DNA of 64,000 nt, taken from an archaeon HR01 (GTDB lineage: Archaea; Thermoproteota; Nitrososphaeria_A; Caldarchaeales; Caldarchaeaceae). Below, piece after piece: positions 32,374-41,222 of this stretch. Both the position numbers and the translations under genes were made by a program. The notes beneath the pieces were generated by a model, which was given only the letters and a program-made list of their open reading frames with translations, was not told where the DNA came from and ran no database searches. Location: assembly GCA_002898355.1 (NCBI GenBank), contig BEHD01000001.1, positions 62,001 to 126,000 on the forward strand, written 5' to 3'. Positions within the stretch are counted from its first letter, which is position 1, and each line of letters opens with the position of its first letter.

Positions 32374-32572
32374 ACATTAGATAAACCAGCCGTGATATAT
32401 CTCTCTTTCAGACGTAAACCAGGCCAGCTGTTAAAAAAGTAAGCCACACCCCAATCCAACCTCAAAATCTTAACCCATCTCCGACAGAATATCCACCATT
32501 TAAACAATTCCAACAGTTTACCGTCGAATTTTTATGGGAAACCTTTAACATGCATCCATCTCACATCCACCC

Positions 32573-33994
32573 ATGGAAAAATATGACCTAGCCATAATCG
32601 GAGCCGGCGCAGCGGGGTTCTCAGCCGCGATAAAGGCCAGCGAGCTGTCCGGGGGTAGGATGCGTATCCTGATGGTCTCAGCCGGCAGGCTTGGCGGGAC
32701 ATGTGTTAACGTGGGATGCGTCCCATCAAAATATCTGATAGAGGCTGCGAAACACTACCACCTCAGCCATAAAACCCTCTTCAAGGGGGTTGCCCCACGT
32801 GGTGCGGGCCTCGACTTTGGCCTGCTGATGGACTCTCTACGGAGCTTCGTCGATGCTATGAGGGGTGAGAAGTATGAGGAGGTGCTGAAGCACTACGATA
32901 ATGTGGAGCTGGTCAGGGGGCGGGCGGCATTCACCTCGTCCACTACCATCACGGTTGAGACGGATGAGGTAAAGCGTACGGTTGAGTTCCAGAAAGCCCT
33001 GATAGCCACAGGCTCCAGCCCATCCATCCCCAAGATACCCGGCCTGGAAGAGGTGGAATACCATACAACCGAAACCATCTGGAGCCTGGAGAAGGCTCCG
33101 GAAAATATTCTCCTGCTGGGAGGCGGTGCGGTGGGTCTCGAGATAGGGCAGGCCCTCCAGAGGCTGGGCTGCAACGTGACTCTGGTGGAGGTTTTGGATA
33201 GGGTGCTCCCGGCTATGGAGCCGGAGATATCGACGGCTCTGTCGGAGATGCTTGCCGGAGAGGGTATGAGGATACTCACCAAGGCCAGGGTTGTGGAGCT
33301 CTCAAGACATGGGGAACACGGCCACGCAGTGGTAGCCACCAACGAGGGCAGGCAGACCGTAGAGTTTGACACACTCCTCCTAGGAACCGGGAGGATAGCC
33401 AACACCTCCGGCCTAGGGCTTGAGAAGGCAGGTGTGGATGTGGATGTGCGTGGCTCGATAAAGGTGGATAAGACGATGAGGACCAGCAACCCGAGAATCT
33501 ACGCGGCAGGTGACTGCGTGGCCAAGCCGCTCATGCTGGAGACGCTCTCAGCCCGAGAGGGCGTAGTAGCCGCATCCAACATAGTAGAGGAGGGCTCCGC
33601 ATCCATGGATTACCTTGCGGTCCCCCTGGTAGTCTTCACGGAGCCGCAGGTAGGCTCTGTTGGGTTGACCGAGAGGCAGGCTGTGGAGAGATATGGCGCA
33701 TGCTCATGCAGGGTTGTGGAGCTTGAGAACGTAGCCAAGGCGAGGATAGCCGGTGGGATGGGGTTGGCCAAGCTAGTTGTAAGACCCGACGACGGAGGCG
33801 TCGTAGGCTTCCACACCCTCTCACCCAACGCAGCAGAATACATCACAGAGGCAGCCCTCTACATCAAAGACGGAAAAACACTAGTAGATATCATCGACAC
33901 AGTACACGTCTTCCCAACATACGCCGAAGCCATCAAACTAGCAGCCCAAGCCTTCCTAAGACCCATCAAAAAAATGAGCTGCTGCGTAGAATAG
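32573..33994 (+). CDS. merA: Mercuric reductase
   Basis: The 473-residue flavoprotein has the FAD motif Gly10-Ala-Gly-Ala-Ala-Gly, the redox disulfide Cys44-Val-Asn-Val-Gly-Cys49, the NAD(P)H site Gly-Gly-Gly-Ala-Val-Gly-Leu-Glu, Ala-Ala-Gly-Asp, and a C-terminal Cys470-Cys471 pair (Met-Ser-Cys-Cys) that in MerA binds Hg(II) and distinguishes it from lipoamide dehydrogenase. It reduces Hg2+ to Hg0 with NADPH. There is no N-terminal HMA domain, as in many archaeal forms. A CCTTTAACA box at 32543 lies 27 bases before the ATG. Its regulator is divergent. No merP/T or merH is next to it. Confidence 0.88.
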   Translation: MEKYDLAIIGAGAAGFSAAIKASELSGGRMRILMVSAGRLGGTCVNVGCVPSKYLIEAAKHYHLSHKTLFKGVAPRGAGLDFGLLMDSLRSFVDAMRGEKYEEVLKHYDNVELVRGRAAFTSSTTITVETDEVKRTVEFQKALIATGSSPSIPKIPGLEEVEYHTTETIWSLEKAPENILLLGGGAVGLEIGQALQRLGCNVTLVEVLDRVLPAMEPEISTALSEMLAGEGMRILTKARVVELSRHGEHGHAVVATNEGRQTVEFDTLLLGTGRIANTSGLGLEKAGVDVDVRGSIKVDKTMRTSNPRIYAAGDCVAKPLMLETLSAREGVVAASNIVEEGSASMDYLAVPLVVFTEPQVGSVGLTERQAVERYGACSCRVVELENVAKARIAGGMGLAKLVVRPDDGGVVGFHTLSPNAAEYITEAALYIKDGKTLVDIIDTVHVFPTYAEAIKLAAQAFLRPIKKMSCCVE

Positions 33995-34149
33995 TAACAA
34001 CACCGCCTTCCTCAGGGCTACGAGGTATAGGTCGCTGATGTGGAGCCTGTCAAGCTCCTAAGGCTTAGGATACCCAACCACTACCGCAGCCCACTAGACT
34101 AACGGATGGCGGGAGACATAGATTTATAGGCTGACAGCCCACCCACATA

Positions 34150-34932
34150 ATGTTGCCTGCACTAGAAAACCTATCCCTGGGTTTGATACAGGGTGTGGCG
34201 GAATGGCTCCCCATCAGCAGCCAGGGGATAGTGACCCTAATCGCGAATAATGTTTTCGGAATGGACTATACCCACTCTCTGGAGCTGGCCATATGGCTTC
34301 ACATAGGCACGTTGGCTGCGGCCATCATATACCTCCGGGAAGAACTGGTAAAAGCCCTTAAAGGGTTTAGGGGTGGAGGTGAAGGTAGGAGGCTTCTACA
34401 GTTCCTCATCATCTCCACCCTCTCAACAGCTGTCACAGCCATCCCCCTCCTACTCCTCCAACTCAGGATACCGATACCCGCAAGCATCACCACAGCGTTG
34501 ATAGGAATCATGCTCATCACTATGGCCAAAGTGGCTGGAAAGAGCAGAGCCGGCGGCGGCGATGGGTTGAGGCTGCGCACAGCCCTGGTCACAGGTCTGG
34601 CCCAGGGATTGGCTATTATACCGGGTGTCAGCAGGTCCGGCGTTACGGTGTTAGCTCTCCTAGCCCAGGGTGTGGGGCTGCGAAGGGCCTTCACTCTCAG
34701 CTTCCTGATGAGCATACCGGTGACTGCTGGAGCCCAGCTGGCCCTACCCCTACTCCTCACCCCACCCGATTTCACACCATCTCTGGCCCTGGCTACCCTC
34801 TCAGCGGCGGTTACAGGCCTGCTGACAATTCATATCCTCATACATCTCTCAAGCCATAAAAACTACACAAAGATGCTGCTGGCACTTGCAGCAATCTCTC
34901 TAGCCGTGGCTGGGCTCACGGCCCTTAAGTGA
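34150..34932 (+). CDS. uppP: Undecaprenyl-diphosphatase family protein
   Basis: The 260-residue membrane enzyme carries Gly-Val-Ala-Glu-Trp-Leu-Pro-Ile-Ser-Ser-Gln-Gly (about 15-26) and Pro-Gly-Val-Ser-Arg-Ser-Gly (about 155-161), the two catalytic motifs of UppP/BacA, within about eight spans. It removes a phosphate from polyprenyl diphosphates; in archaea the likely substrate is a dolichol-type carrier. GATTTATAGG about 25 bases upstream of the ATG serves as promoter. The next gene is convergent and overlaps its 3' end. Confidence 0.9.
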   Translation: MLPALENLSLGLIQGVAEWLPISSQGIVTLIANNVFGMDYTHSLELAIWLHIGTLAAAIIYLREELVKALKGFRGGGEGRRLLQFLIISTLSTAVTAIPLLLLQLRIPIPASITTALIGIMLITMAKVAGKSRAGGGDGLRLRTALVTGLAQGLAIIPGVSRSGVTVLALLAQGVGLRRAFTLSFLMSIPVTAGAQLALPLLLTPPDFTPSLALATLSAAVTGLLTIHILIHLSSHKNYTKMLLALAAISLAVAGLTALK

Positions 34933-35160
34933 CTTGATGAGGCCATATACCGCTATGGCGCTCCAGACAGTGTTGAGGCCGGTGGAGGGGTAGGCGGCGT
35001 TGACGTATGCGTTCAGGGCCACCGAGACGCCTCCCGCAAGGTTCATCACGTGGTAGGCCTTGGACCTTCCATGAAGCTTTCTAGACGAGATGAGATAGTA
35101 AGCCACCAGAATCAATATTGCTCCAACCCATCCGACCGCCTCAGCCCATAACTCCGCCAT
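34900..35160 (-). CDS. Small membrane protein of the CBU_0592 type
   Basis: This 86-residue product has three short hydrophobic spans (about 8-28, 38-55, 62-78) and a His-Gly-Arg-Ser-Lys-Ala-Tyr-His loop, resembling the small membrane protein family named after CBU_0592. ATG 35160 is preferred, with an AGATTATC box about 27 bases upstream. It overlaps the end of uppP. The function is unknown. Confidence 0.6.
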   Translation of the reverse strand: MAELWAEAVGWVGAILILVAYYLISSRKLHGRSKAYHVMNLAGGVSVALNAYVNAAYPSTGLNTVWSAIAVYGLIKSLKGREPSHG

Positions 35161-35249
35161 ACCCACACCCAAAAGCCTTGGAAGATAATCTTTTCGGCTG
35201 GCCGGCTAAAACGGTAAAGCTATATTGGATATCGCCCTATGGCTGTTGG

Positions 35250-36137
35250 ATGAGTGGGTTGGACAGCCTTCTGGAGGCGGGCCGCATAGCACGCCTAGTC
35301 AGGGAAAGCATCCCCAACATGGTGAGGGCTGAGATGCCGTTGGTAGAGCTGGCTGAGCAGGTGGAGGCGATGATTAGGGACCACGGCGGAAGGCCCGCAT
35401 TCCCCTGCAACATATCCATAGACAGCGTGGCGGCCCACTTCACCCCAGGCCCGGGAGAAGACACAGTCATCCCACCGGATGCGGTGGTTAAGGTGGACAT
35501 AGGTGTGGAGATTGATGGATATATCGCAGACACAGCCATAACGGTTACTGACAACCCCGTCGGCGTATCCCTCCGCTACGCAGCCGAGGAGGCGTTGAAG
35601 TCAGCCATTAAGATGGTGCGGGACGGTGTGAAGGTATCCAGCATAGGCTCGGTGATTCACTCCGTGGTGAGCCGTTTCGGGTTCAAGCCCATACGCAACC
35701 TCACAGGGCATGAGATTAAGAGGTATAATCTCCACGCAGGCGTCTCAATACCCAACATACCCACAGCCGACAACACAAAACTATCCAGCGGACACGTGTA
35801 CGCGATAGAGCCCTTCGTAACCCTCGGAGATGCTGCAGGGGAAGTTGTAGACGGGGGGAAGCCCAACATATTCAAGATAGAGAAGACGGGGGCCGGCAAG
35901 CTCTCGGAGGCGGAGCTTAAGGTCCTGACGATGCTGGCGGAAAGGTTTAACGGCCTACCCTACACACTCAGATGGCTAAAGGAGTGCGACGCAGAACTTC
36001 TCAGAATCCACGGAAGGCTGTGGAGGATGGGGAGGCTGCGCGGATACCCTGTATTGGTGGAGAAGACAGGTAAACCAGTGGCCCAGGCGGAGCATACGGT
36101 GATTGTTACTGAGGACGGATGCGTGACGGTTACTTAG
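35250..36137 (+). CDS. map: Methionine aminopeptidase, type 2
   Basis: The 295-residue enzyme has the pita-bread metal ligands: Asp in Lys-Val-Asp-Ile-Gly-Val and Asp in Ile-Ala-Asp-Thr-Ala, His in Leu-Thr-Gly-His-Glu-Ile, Glu in Ile-Glu-Pro-Phe, and a final Glu in Gln-Ala-Glu-His. The insertion and Ser-Ile-Pro-Asn match archaeal/eukaryotic type 2. It removes the initiator Met. ATG 35250 is chosen because CTATATT lies about 27 bases upstream. Its end overlaps the zinc-ribbon gene on the opposite strand by 8 bases. Confidence 0.92.
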   Translation: MSGLDSLLEAGRIARLVRESIPNMVRAEMPLVELAEQVEAMIRDHGGRPAFPCNISIDSVAAHFTPGPGEDTVIPPDAVVKVDIGVEIDGYIADTAITVTDNPVGVSLRYAAEEALKSAIKMVRDGVKVSSIGSVIHSVVSRFGFKPIRNLTGHEIKRYNLHAGVSIPNIPTADNTKLSSGHVYAIEPFVTLGDAAGEVVDGGKPNIFKIEKTGAGKLSEAELKVLTMLAERFNGLPYTLRWLKECDAELLRIHGRLWRMGRLRGYPVLVEKTGKPVAQAEHTVIVTEDGCVTVT

Positions 36138-36360
36138 ACTCTTTCTTCTCTGGAACGTAGATATTGACTATCCTGCTTCTAGACCCTCCGCATCTCGGGC
36201 ATTTCTCATTCCCGACAACCTTGAAAATGAAATCCCACTCCATGAAGGGGCGTGAGTTCTCCGCGCCGCATTCGAGACATTTCAAGAATGTGATGGTCTG
36301 TAACATTTTCTCCCTCGGCCTCGGGCCCCAGGTCATGAACCCACCCTCTGTATATCTCAT
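36130..36360 (-). CDS. Small zinc-ribbon protein
   Basis: The 76-residue product has one Cys-Leu-Glu-Cys and one Cys-Pro-Arg-Cys pair, spaced to bind one zinc, between basic and Phe/Trp-rich stretches. Its ATG overlaps the stop of the DUF1512 gene (ATGA), so translation is coupled. No nucleic-acid or enzyme family is recognised. It may be a small RNA- or protein-binding partner of the DUF1512 product. Confidence 0.62.
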   Translation of the reverse strand: MRYTEGGFMTWGPRPREKMLQTITFLKCLECGAENSRPFMEWDFIFKVVGNEKCPRCGGSRSRIVNIYVPEKKESK

Positions 36361-37514
36361 CCGACACCCACCGTGTTGCCTATACCTGCCACAACTACGA
36401 CGCCTCCTTCCTCCACCTTCTCCGTCAGCAGCTTCCTAACCTTCTGCAGGACCACGTCAGCGGCCTTGGCGATGGACTCCCTCATAGGTGTTATAGCCTC
36501 CTGTATCGACTCGAAGATGACGAAGGCGTATAACGGTATGTTACGCTGTTTAGCCACCTCTTCAATCTTATACTTGTCAACACCTGGCCCGCCTATAGCC
36601 ACCCCAACACCCTCCACAACCTTACCGGACTCCTCCCCCTCCAGCTTAAGGCCCGCATCTATGGTGATAATCATCTTGGGGTTCTCAGGGAGGCTCTCCA
36701 CAAGGTTCTTGACCGCCTCTCCAGGCCTACCCACGGTGCCTCCGGGACCTATGGCCCTCACAACATAGACCTTCCTATTCTCCAGCTCCAGCTCCTCCAC
36801 CATAGTATCCCTCGCCACAGTGTATCGCTTCTTATTCTCAACATCTGAAAGCTTCGCAGCCACCAGCACACCTATGCTGTCGCCGATCGGCTGTCCCTGG
36901 CTAAAGGCCACGGAGGCCATCCTGTATGCCTCAGCTATCTCCACCAGCTGTGGCATTATCATCTGTATCTGTAGGACGAGATATATGTTGGATGTCTTCT
37001 TCCCGAGGAGGTAGTAGTGGCGCACTACCCTATAGAGTGTGTTGATGCCCCTTGCAATCTCCACAAGATTTGTAAGGGTTTTGACCTGGTGCTCCTCTGC
37101 GATGGGAGCTAGCTTCTTAACCTCGTTCTCGTAGGAGAGCTCGCCGATCTCTAGAATATGCTCCAGCTTGTAGACGATGCCGTAGGGGTCCATCGACTCG
37201 GGGGGTATGACGAAAAACTCGCTAAGCCTGTCCACTTCAGGGGTGGGGTCGAAGTCGGGCTTGCCCACCTTCTTAATCGTATCAATCGCTGTCTGCCTTA
37301 TCTCGTCCTTGATAGATTTCAGCTTGTTAAGCTTCCTCTCAAGGTCCCGCAACATATATGAGAGCTGCATCCTCTGGCCAAATGATGGGTAGAGGAAGAA
37401 TACCATGAACATGAGAAGCCATACGAATGAGATGATTATCGATAGTATGTTCTCGCCTCCTGCGGCTGATGGGCTGAGGAAAGCCGTGAAGACATTACTC
37501 AATCCTTTTTCCAA
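36357..37514 (-). CDS. DUF1512 archaeal membrane-anchored protein
   Basis: The 385-residue protein has one membrane span at about residues 24-45, a charged helix with Leu-Glu-Arg-Lys-Leu-Asn-Lys, and a C-terminal alpha/beta region with Ala-Ile-Gly-Pro-Gly-Gly-Thr-Val-Gly-Arg-Pro-Gly and Ile-Thr-Ile-Asp-Ala. This matches DUF1512, an archaeal family without known activity. TTG 37514 is preceded by GATATAAAAG about 27 bases upstream, a strong box A, so the message is likely leaderless. Confidence 0.8.
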   Translation of the reverse strand: MEKGLSNVFTAFLSPSAAGGENILSIIISFVWLLMFMVFFLYPSFGQRMQLSYMLRDLERKLNKLKSIKDEIRQTAIDTIKKVGKPDFDPTPEVDRLSEFFVIPPESMDPYGIVYKLEHILEIGELSYENEVKKLAPIAEEHQVKTLTNLVEIARGINTLYRVVRHYYLLGKKTSNIYLVLQIQMIMPQLVEIAEAYRMASVAFSQGQPIGDSIGVLVAAKLSDVENKKRYTVARDTMVEELELENRKVYVVRAIGPGGTVGRPGEAVKNLVESLPENPKMIITIDAGLKLEGEESGKVVEGVGVAIGGPGVDKYKIEEVAKQRNIPLYAFVIFESIQEAITPMRESIAKAADVVLQKVRKLLTEKVEEGGVVVVAGIGNTVGVG

Positions 37515-37549
37515 TTGTTAGCCCTTCTACTGACTTTTATATCTTGACC

Positions 37550-39316
37550 TTAAACCCTTTTTCTACGCCCGCCAGCCTTGCCGGCTAGGGTTTTGAAGGT
37601 CTCCGAGACCGCTTTGGCAAGCTTGGAGCTAATCTCGTCTATGTTGGCGTAGCACTTCCTGAGCAGCTCCTCATATATCCTGATGGTCTTCTCCAAGCTC
37701 TCCCCCTCTGTCTCCTCGCCCCGATCAATCCTCTCCATCTGCTCATCCACCATCCGCCTCGTTTCGGGGGTTACAAGCCTCATGTCTGTGCCGGCCAGGC
37801 ATTCGATGAGCGTCCGGCCTAGGGGGGTTGGCTGGAAGGTGTTGGAATGTTTTCTGGCGTATCCCCTATCTATGATAAGCTGGGGGTAGGAGGCCCTCGT
37901 GGCGTCGGTCCCTATCCCAGCCCTCTCCATTGCCCTGAGTAGCTCCGCCTCTGTAAGCCTAGGCGGCGGCTTCGTCTTCTCACTGACCAGACGTGCGGAA
38001 ACCACTTTAACCCTCTCACCAACCCTTAGGGCTGGCAGGGGCGACTCCCTCGGCCTAAAATATGGAAAAACCTTGTAGAACCCTTCATGGACTATGTGGT
38101 TGCCGGAGGCGTGGAGGGGTAGGCCGTTCATTGATATCTCCGCCTGCCGCTGGACTATCTGGGCGTCATCCATGAAGGCGTTGGCGTAAAACCTTCTCGC
38201 AGCATATTCCCAAACATCACGGGCCACGCCTGCTCCACTGTAGGCTGATATCGGGTAGATGGGCGGGTGTGCGCCGTCGTCAAGCCGGCCGTTTCTAGGC
38301 CTCGGGCCCTTTGAAGCATCTTCATCCTTTATCCCCGCATCCTCCAATATTTTACGTGGTGTGGAGAAGTCGAAGCCAGGCCTGTAGCGGTTGGTATCTG
38401 TCCTAGGATAGCTGAGGTATCCCTCTGCGTAGAGCTCCTCCATTATCTGGAGAAGTTTGCTGGCGCTTAGCCTTGTGATGCGGGTGAGGTCCCGGAGCAT
38501 GTCGTCGGTTCTTATGGGGAGGGGTCTGGGTGAGACCTTTACATCCTCCTTGAAGTCCTTCACCTCGGCCTCGCTTACCCCCTCAACCTGAGCCCATATC
38601 TTCTCCGCCTCACCCTGTTCCCAGAAGGGCTTGCTCCTGGCCGTGAAGGATTCGCCATCCATCCTTTCTAGGACCGCCTCCACAAACCAGTAGGGTTTGG
38701 GTGTGAAAGCCTCAATCTCCTTCTCCCTCTCCACTACGAAGTTGAGGCATGGTGTCTGGCATGAACCCCAGCTGATAAGCCTCACCCGCGCCCTCCTCCT
38801 CGTACCCTCTGTAAGAAGCCGTGTGAAGGCGGCGCCTGTCAGGAGGTCGAAGGTCTGGCGAAACCTCGCCTTGGCCACCCAAGGCCAGCGGAGCTCGCCC
38901 TCCAGAGACTGCCAGCTTCTCATAAGCTCCTTCCTCTCCACAGAGTTGAACCTCATACGTTGGTATGGTGCGGCGCCGCCTCTGATAGCTCGGTAGAGGC
39001 TCAATATCTCAAAGCCTATGAGCTCGCCCTCCGAGTCGTTGTCGGTGGCTATAACCAGCCTGTAGCCATCCCTGAAGAGCTTGGAGAGCCTTTCATAGGT
39101 TGTGCGGTCGGTTACAACGTTCCTGACCTGCCTAAGCTTCATGATCTCGAGGGGGTTCACCCTACCCCACTCATATCCTTCGGGGAGGTCTGCATCCATC
39201 AGATGTCCCCTGACATTCGTTACATGTATGTTGGGGATGATGTGGCTGAGGGCCGTCCTTATCGCTCTCGCCACGCTAGCCTTCTCCGCTACTATGAGGA
39301 TATTTTCCAGAGCCAT
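37550..39316 (-). CDS. Type IA DNA topoisomerase (topo III-like)
   Basis: The 588-residue enzyme has the TOPRIM domain with Glu11 and Thr91-Asp92-Asn-Asp94-Ser-Glu-Gly-Glu, and the catalytic Tyr303 in Leu-Ser-Tyr-Pro-Arg-Thr-Asp-Thr-Asn-Arg. It continues to Gly-Ile-Gly-Thr-Asp-Ala-Thr-Arg-Ala. No zinc fingers follow, as in topo III. It relaxes and decatenates single-stranded regions. Its ATG is 4 bases behind an uncharacterised gene on the same strand, which may be a partner. Confidence 0.9.
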   Translation of the reverse strand: MALENILIVAEKASVARAIRTALSHIIPNIHVTNVRGHLMDADLPEGYEWGRVNPLEIMKLRQVRNVVTDRTTYERLSKLFRDGYRLVIATDNDSEGELIGFEILSLYRAIRGGAAPYQRMRFNSVERKELMRSWQSLEGELRWPWVAKARFRQTFDLLTGAAFTRLLTEGTRRRARVRLISWGSCQTPCLNFVVEREKEIEAFTPKPYWFVEAVLERMDGESFTARSKPFWEQGEAEKIWAQVEGVSEAEVKDFKEDVKVSPRPLPIRTDDMLRDLTRITRLSASKLLQIMEELYAEGYLSYPRTDTNRYRPGFDFSTPRKILEDAGIKDEDASKGPRPRNGRLDDGAHPPIYPISAYSGAGVARDVWEYAARRFYANAFMDDAQIVQRQAEISMNGLPLHASGNHIVHEGFYKVFPYFRPRESPLPALRVGERVKVVSARLVSEKTKPPPRLTEAELLRAMERAGIGTDATRASYPQLIIDRGYARKHSNTFQPTPLGRTLIECLAGTDMRLVTPETRRMVDEQMERIDRGEETEGESLEKTIRIYEELLRKCYANIDEISSKLAKAVSETFKTLAGKAGGRRKRV

Positions 39317-39320
39317 CTCA

Positions 39321-39833
39321 TCAGTCTCCCAATCCTGCGAGGAAGCGCCTCATATTCTGCATAACCGAATACTCTCGGGCTGACTGGAGGGCCACAACAA
39401 CCTTTCCATAGGGTGAGTCGGCGAAGTATAGGTAGCAGGGCCTCCCGGAGAGAGCCCTAGCCTTCTTAAGGAGGGATTCCGAGAGGACAGGTGCGGAGGC
39501 CATGGCGTCAGGAGATGTACCGGTCAATATTGCCTTCACGCCGGGTCCAGCCTCCACGGTGAGACGTTCAAAACCCTGCGGCTTGGCCTCAGGTAATCCG
39601 GTGTATGGGCTGAGGTCCTGTATCTGATAGTCCCGCTCGCTGTCCGAGACCTTAACCAATACACCTGTGATAGGTTTACCTACTGCCATCCACTCTGGAG
39701 GAATCCTCATCCTCACAGAGTACTCTGCGCCTGTGACTGTGACGATTAAGAACCTGTAGAAGATTCCCGCCTTATCCACCCCCGCCTCCATCGAAGACAC
39801 ATAACCCACAACTCTCAAGCCCTCATCCTTCAA
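39321..39833 (-). CDS. Hypothetical protein upstream of the topoisomerase gene
   Basis: The 170-residue product has no Cys-rich or membrane element. Its first half is beta-rich (Val-Val-Gly-Tyr-Val-Ser, Phe-Leu-Ile-Val-Thr-Val-Thr, Ile-Thr-Gly-Val-Leu-Val-Lys-Val), which could be an OB-like barrel; the second half is helical. TTG start with an ATCTAAATAGG box about 27 bases upstream. It ends 4 bases before the topoisomerase ATG. No family recognised; a topoisomerase accessory role is an inference from position. Confidence 0.55.
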   Translation of the reverse strand: MKDEGLRVVGYVSSMEAGVDKAGIFYRFLIVTVTGAEYSVRMRIPPEWMAVGKPITGVLVKVSDSERDYQIQDLSPYTGLPEAKPQGFERLTVEAGPGVKAILTGTSPDAMASAPVLSESLLKKARALSGRPCYLYFADSPYGKVVVALQSAREYSVMQNMRRFLAGLGD

Positions 39834-39924
39834 GGCCCCACGACACCCTCGCCATCCCTATTTAGATTTGCTAGAGAGCAGGCCACAGATAGAGTTTAAT
39901 ATGCGGAATAAAGATATTTCAGGC

Positions 39925-40065
39925 ATGGTCAAACTGCTGAAGACCCGGTTCTGGGACTTCTTCTCCACAATCGCATACTTTCTAGTGATAATCATCTCCC
40001 TGATGGCTGTTGTGGGGCTGGCCCTATTCGTGATGATGCAGCCATCCCTTATGGGGTTAGCCTAA
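39925..40065 (+). CDS. Single-span membrane mini-protein
   Basis: From ATG 39925 the product has 46 residues: a short basic N-terminus, then one long hydrophobic segment (residues about 15-42). TTTAATAT, centred about 27 bases upstream, predicts this start; an in-frame ATG at 39901 and TTG at 39868 would add N-terminal residues. No family likeness. It sits alone between the topoisomerase operon and the 5S rRNA gene. Confidence 0.4.
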   Translation: MVKLLKTRFWDFFSTIAYFLVIIISLMAVVGLALFVMMQPSLMGLA

Positions 40066-40067
40066 CA

Positions 40068-40077
40068 CCTTAAATTG
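40068..40077 (+). promoter_or_regulatory. 5S rRNA promoter box A
   Basis: CCTTAAATTG is centred 27 bases before the 5' end of the 5S rRNA and so fits the archaeal box A exactly. Confidence 0.5.
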
Positions 40078-40099
40078 TACGGGAACAAAAATATAGGAT

Positions 40100-40219
40100 G
40101 GTTGCCGGTCACATGGTGGGGGGAAACGCCCAGACCCATCCGAACCTGGAAGCTAAGCCCCCGCCAGCGTGGCAATAGTGAGGTGGGAGACCCCTCGCGA
40201 AAGCCACGTGCTGGCAACC
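40100..40219 (+). rRNA. rrf: 5S ribosomal RNA
   Basis: A 120-base gene. Helix I pairs GGTTGCC at the 5' end with GGCAACC at the 3' end. The conserved loop GCCCAGACCCATCCGAACC is present at 40129-40147, followed by AAGCTAAGCCC, as in archaeal 5S rRNA. Promoter box A lies at 40068-40077 and a T5 run follows at 40221. No 16S or 23S gene is in the window, so the 5S gene is separate, as in many archaea. Confidence 0.96.
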
Positions 40220-40226
40220 ATTTTTC
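40220..40226 (+). terminator. T-run behind the 5S rRNA
   Basis: The mature 3' end is followed at once by ATTTTTC. Archaeal RNA polymerase stops at such oligo-T runs, so this is the probable 5S terminator. Confidence 0.4.
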
Positions 40227-40241
40227 ACACGAGCATACATG

Positions 40242-41222
40242 TTATTGCCTAGTCCTCCTCATCCCCACCACCTCTATGGCGAACATCAGTCCGGATATTA
40301 TGAGGGATAGGTGGTAGGTGGCGAGACGCCATTGAATGACGACGGGGGCCGCATCATTTCCGTAGACCTCTTTAAGGTAGAGGTATACGCCGGCCTCCGT
40401 CAGTCCTGAACCGCCAACTGTCACGGGGAGAACCCCTAAAGCGTTGCCTGACTGAAATGTAAATAGTGAGGCTGTGAAACCGTAGAACCCGCCCTGGCCG
40501 AGCATCAGGTATAGGGTGAGGGCTGGGGCTGACAATACGATGAGGGTTGAAAGCATCAGCCATGTGAAGGTCCATGTCGCCGGCCTGGACAATAGTGGGG
40601 CAAAAACACGGCCCATATCATCCAAGCTGTCTATCAGCCATCTCCGCACCCTGCGAGGCAGAGGCATAACGCCGGCTATCCTCTCAGCTAGGCTGGAGGA
40701 TTTTAACGCCATCCACAGGAAAATAGCAACGATAAGCAGCTGAGTGGAAGATATGGCCAGTATCACCAGGCCTAGGTAGTGTATATTGGCTGTTAGAGCC
40801 TGTAAACCCGCTGCCAAGGCTATGGAAGCTCCTACGAGAATATCTAGGAGCATCTCGGTGAATGAGACCCAGAAAGCTTTGGCAGGCTGCTCGCCACGCT
40901 CCGTCAGCAGCCACGTCCTCGCAGCCTCGTCAGCCATGAAGGGGATGGTTGTGAGGGCGAAAAACTCGCTGGCACCCCTAATAATGAACGAGTCCAGATA
41001 ACCACTAGGCATGCTTGAGAATTTCCTGAGAAGTAGATGGAGCCTCAGCCCCTGAGCTCCGAACCTGACTAGGTTTAAAGCTATGGCTAAGGCGAGTATT
41101 GAAGGCTTTAGGGATAGGATGTCCTGGGGGGAGACCTTGAATATGTTGAAGACTATGAGGGTGATGGCCAGACTGATTACGGCGCCTGCGAGGGCATTTC
41201 TCAGATATTTACGACTCACCAT
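40242..41222 (-). CDS. Lysylphosphatidylglycerol synthase-like / UPF0104 membrane protein
   Basis: The 326-residue protein has about eight hydrophobic spans and the motif set of the UPF0104/AglD-type flippase family (Arg-Phe-Gly-Ala-Gln-Gly-Leu-Arg, then Gly-Ala-Ser-Glu-Phe-Phe-Ala-Leu-Thr-Thr-Ile-Pro, and a late Pro-Val-Thr-Val-Gly-Gly-Ser-Gly-Leu-Thr-Glu). These act in lipid or lipid-linked-sugar transfer. It overlaps the methyltransferase gene by 14 bases, in a three-gene operon for surface glycans. Confidence 0.78.
   Translation of the reverse strand: MVSRKYLRNALAGAVISLAITLIVFNIFKVSPQDILSLKPSILALAIALNLVRFGAQGLRLHLLLRKFSSMPSGYLDSFIIRGASEFFALTTIPFMADEAARTWLLTERGEQPAKAFWVSFTEMLLDILVGASIALAAGLQALTANIHYLGLVILAISSTQLLIVAIFLWMALKSSSLAERIAGVMPLPRRVRRWLIDSLDDMGRVFAPLLSRPATWTFTWLMLSTLIVLSAPALTLYLMLGQGGFYGFTASLFTFQSGNALGVLPVTVGGSGLTEAGVYLYLKEVYGNDAAPVVIQWRLATYHLSLIISGLMFAIEVVGMRRTRQ

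Noticed and set aside
32490-32525. AAAC...GTTT repeat as a mercury operator
   Set aside because: The arms are only 4 bases in a very AT-rich stretch, so chance is likely.
36357-37514. CRISPR or tandem repeat array anywhere in the window
   Set aside because: I looked for regularly spaced repeats of 24-40 bases in gaps and saw none; no cas genes are present.
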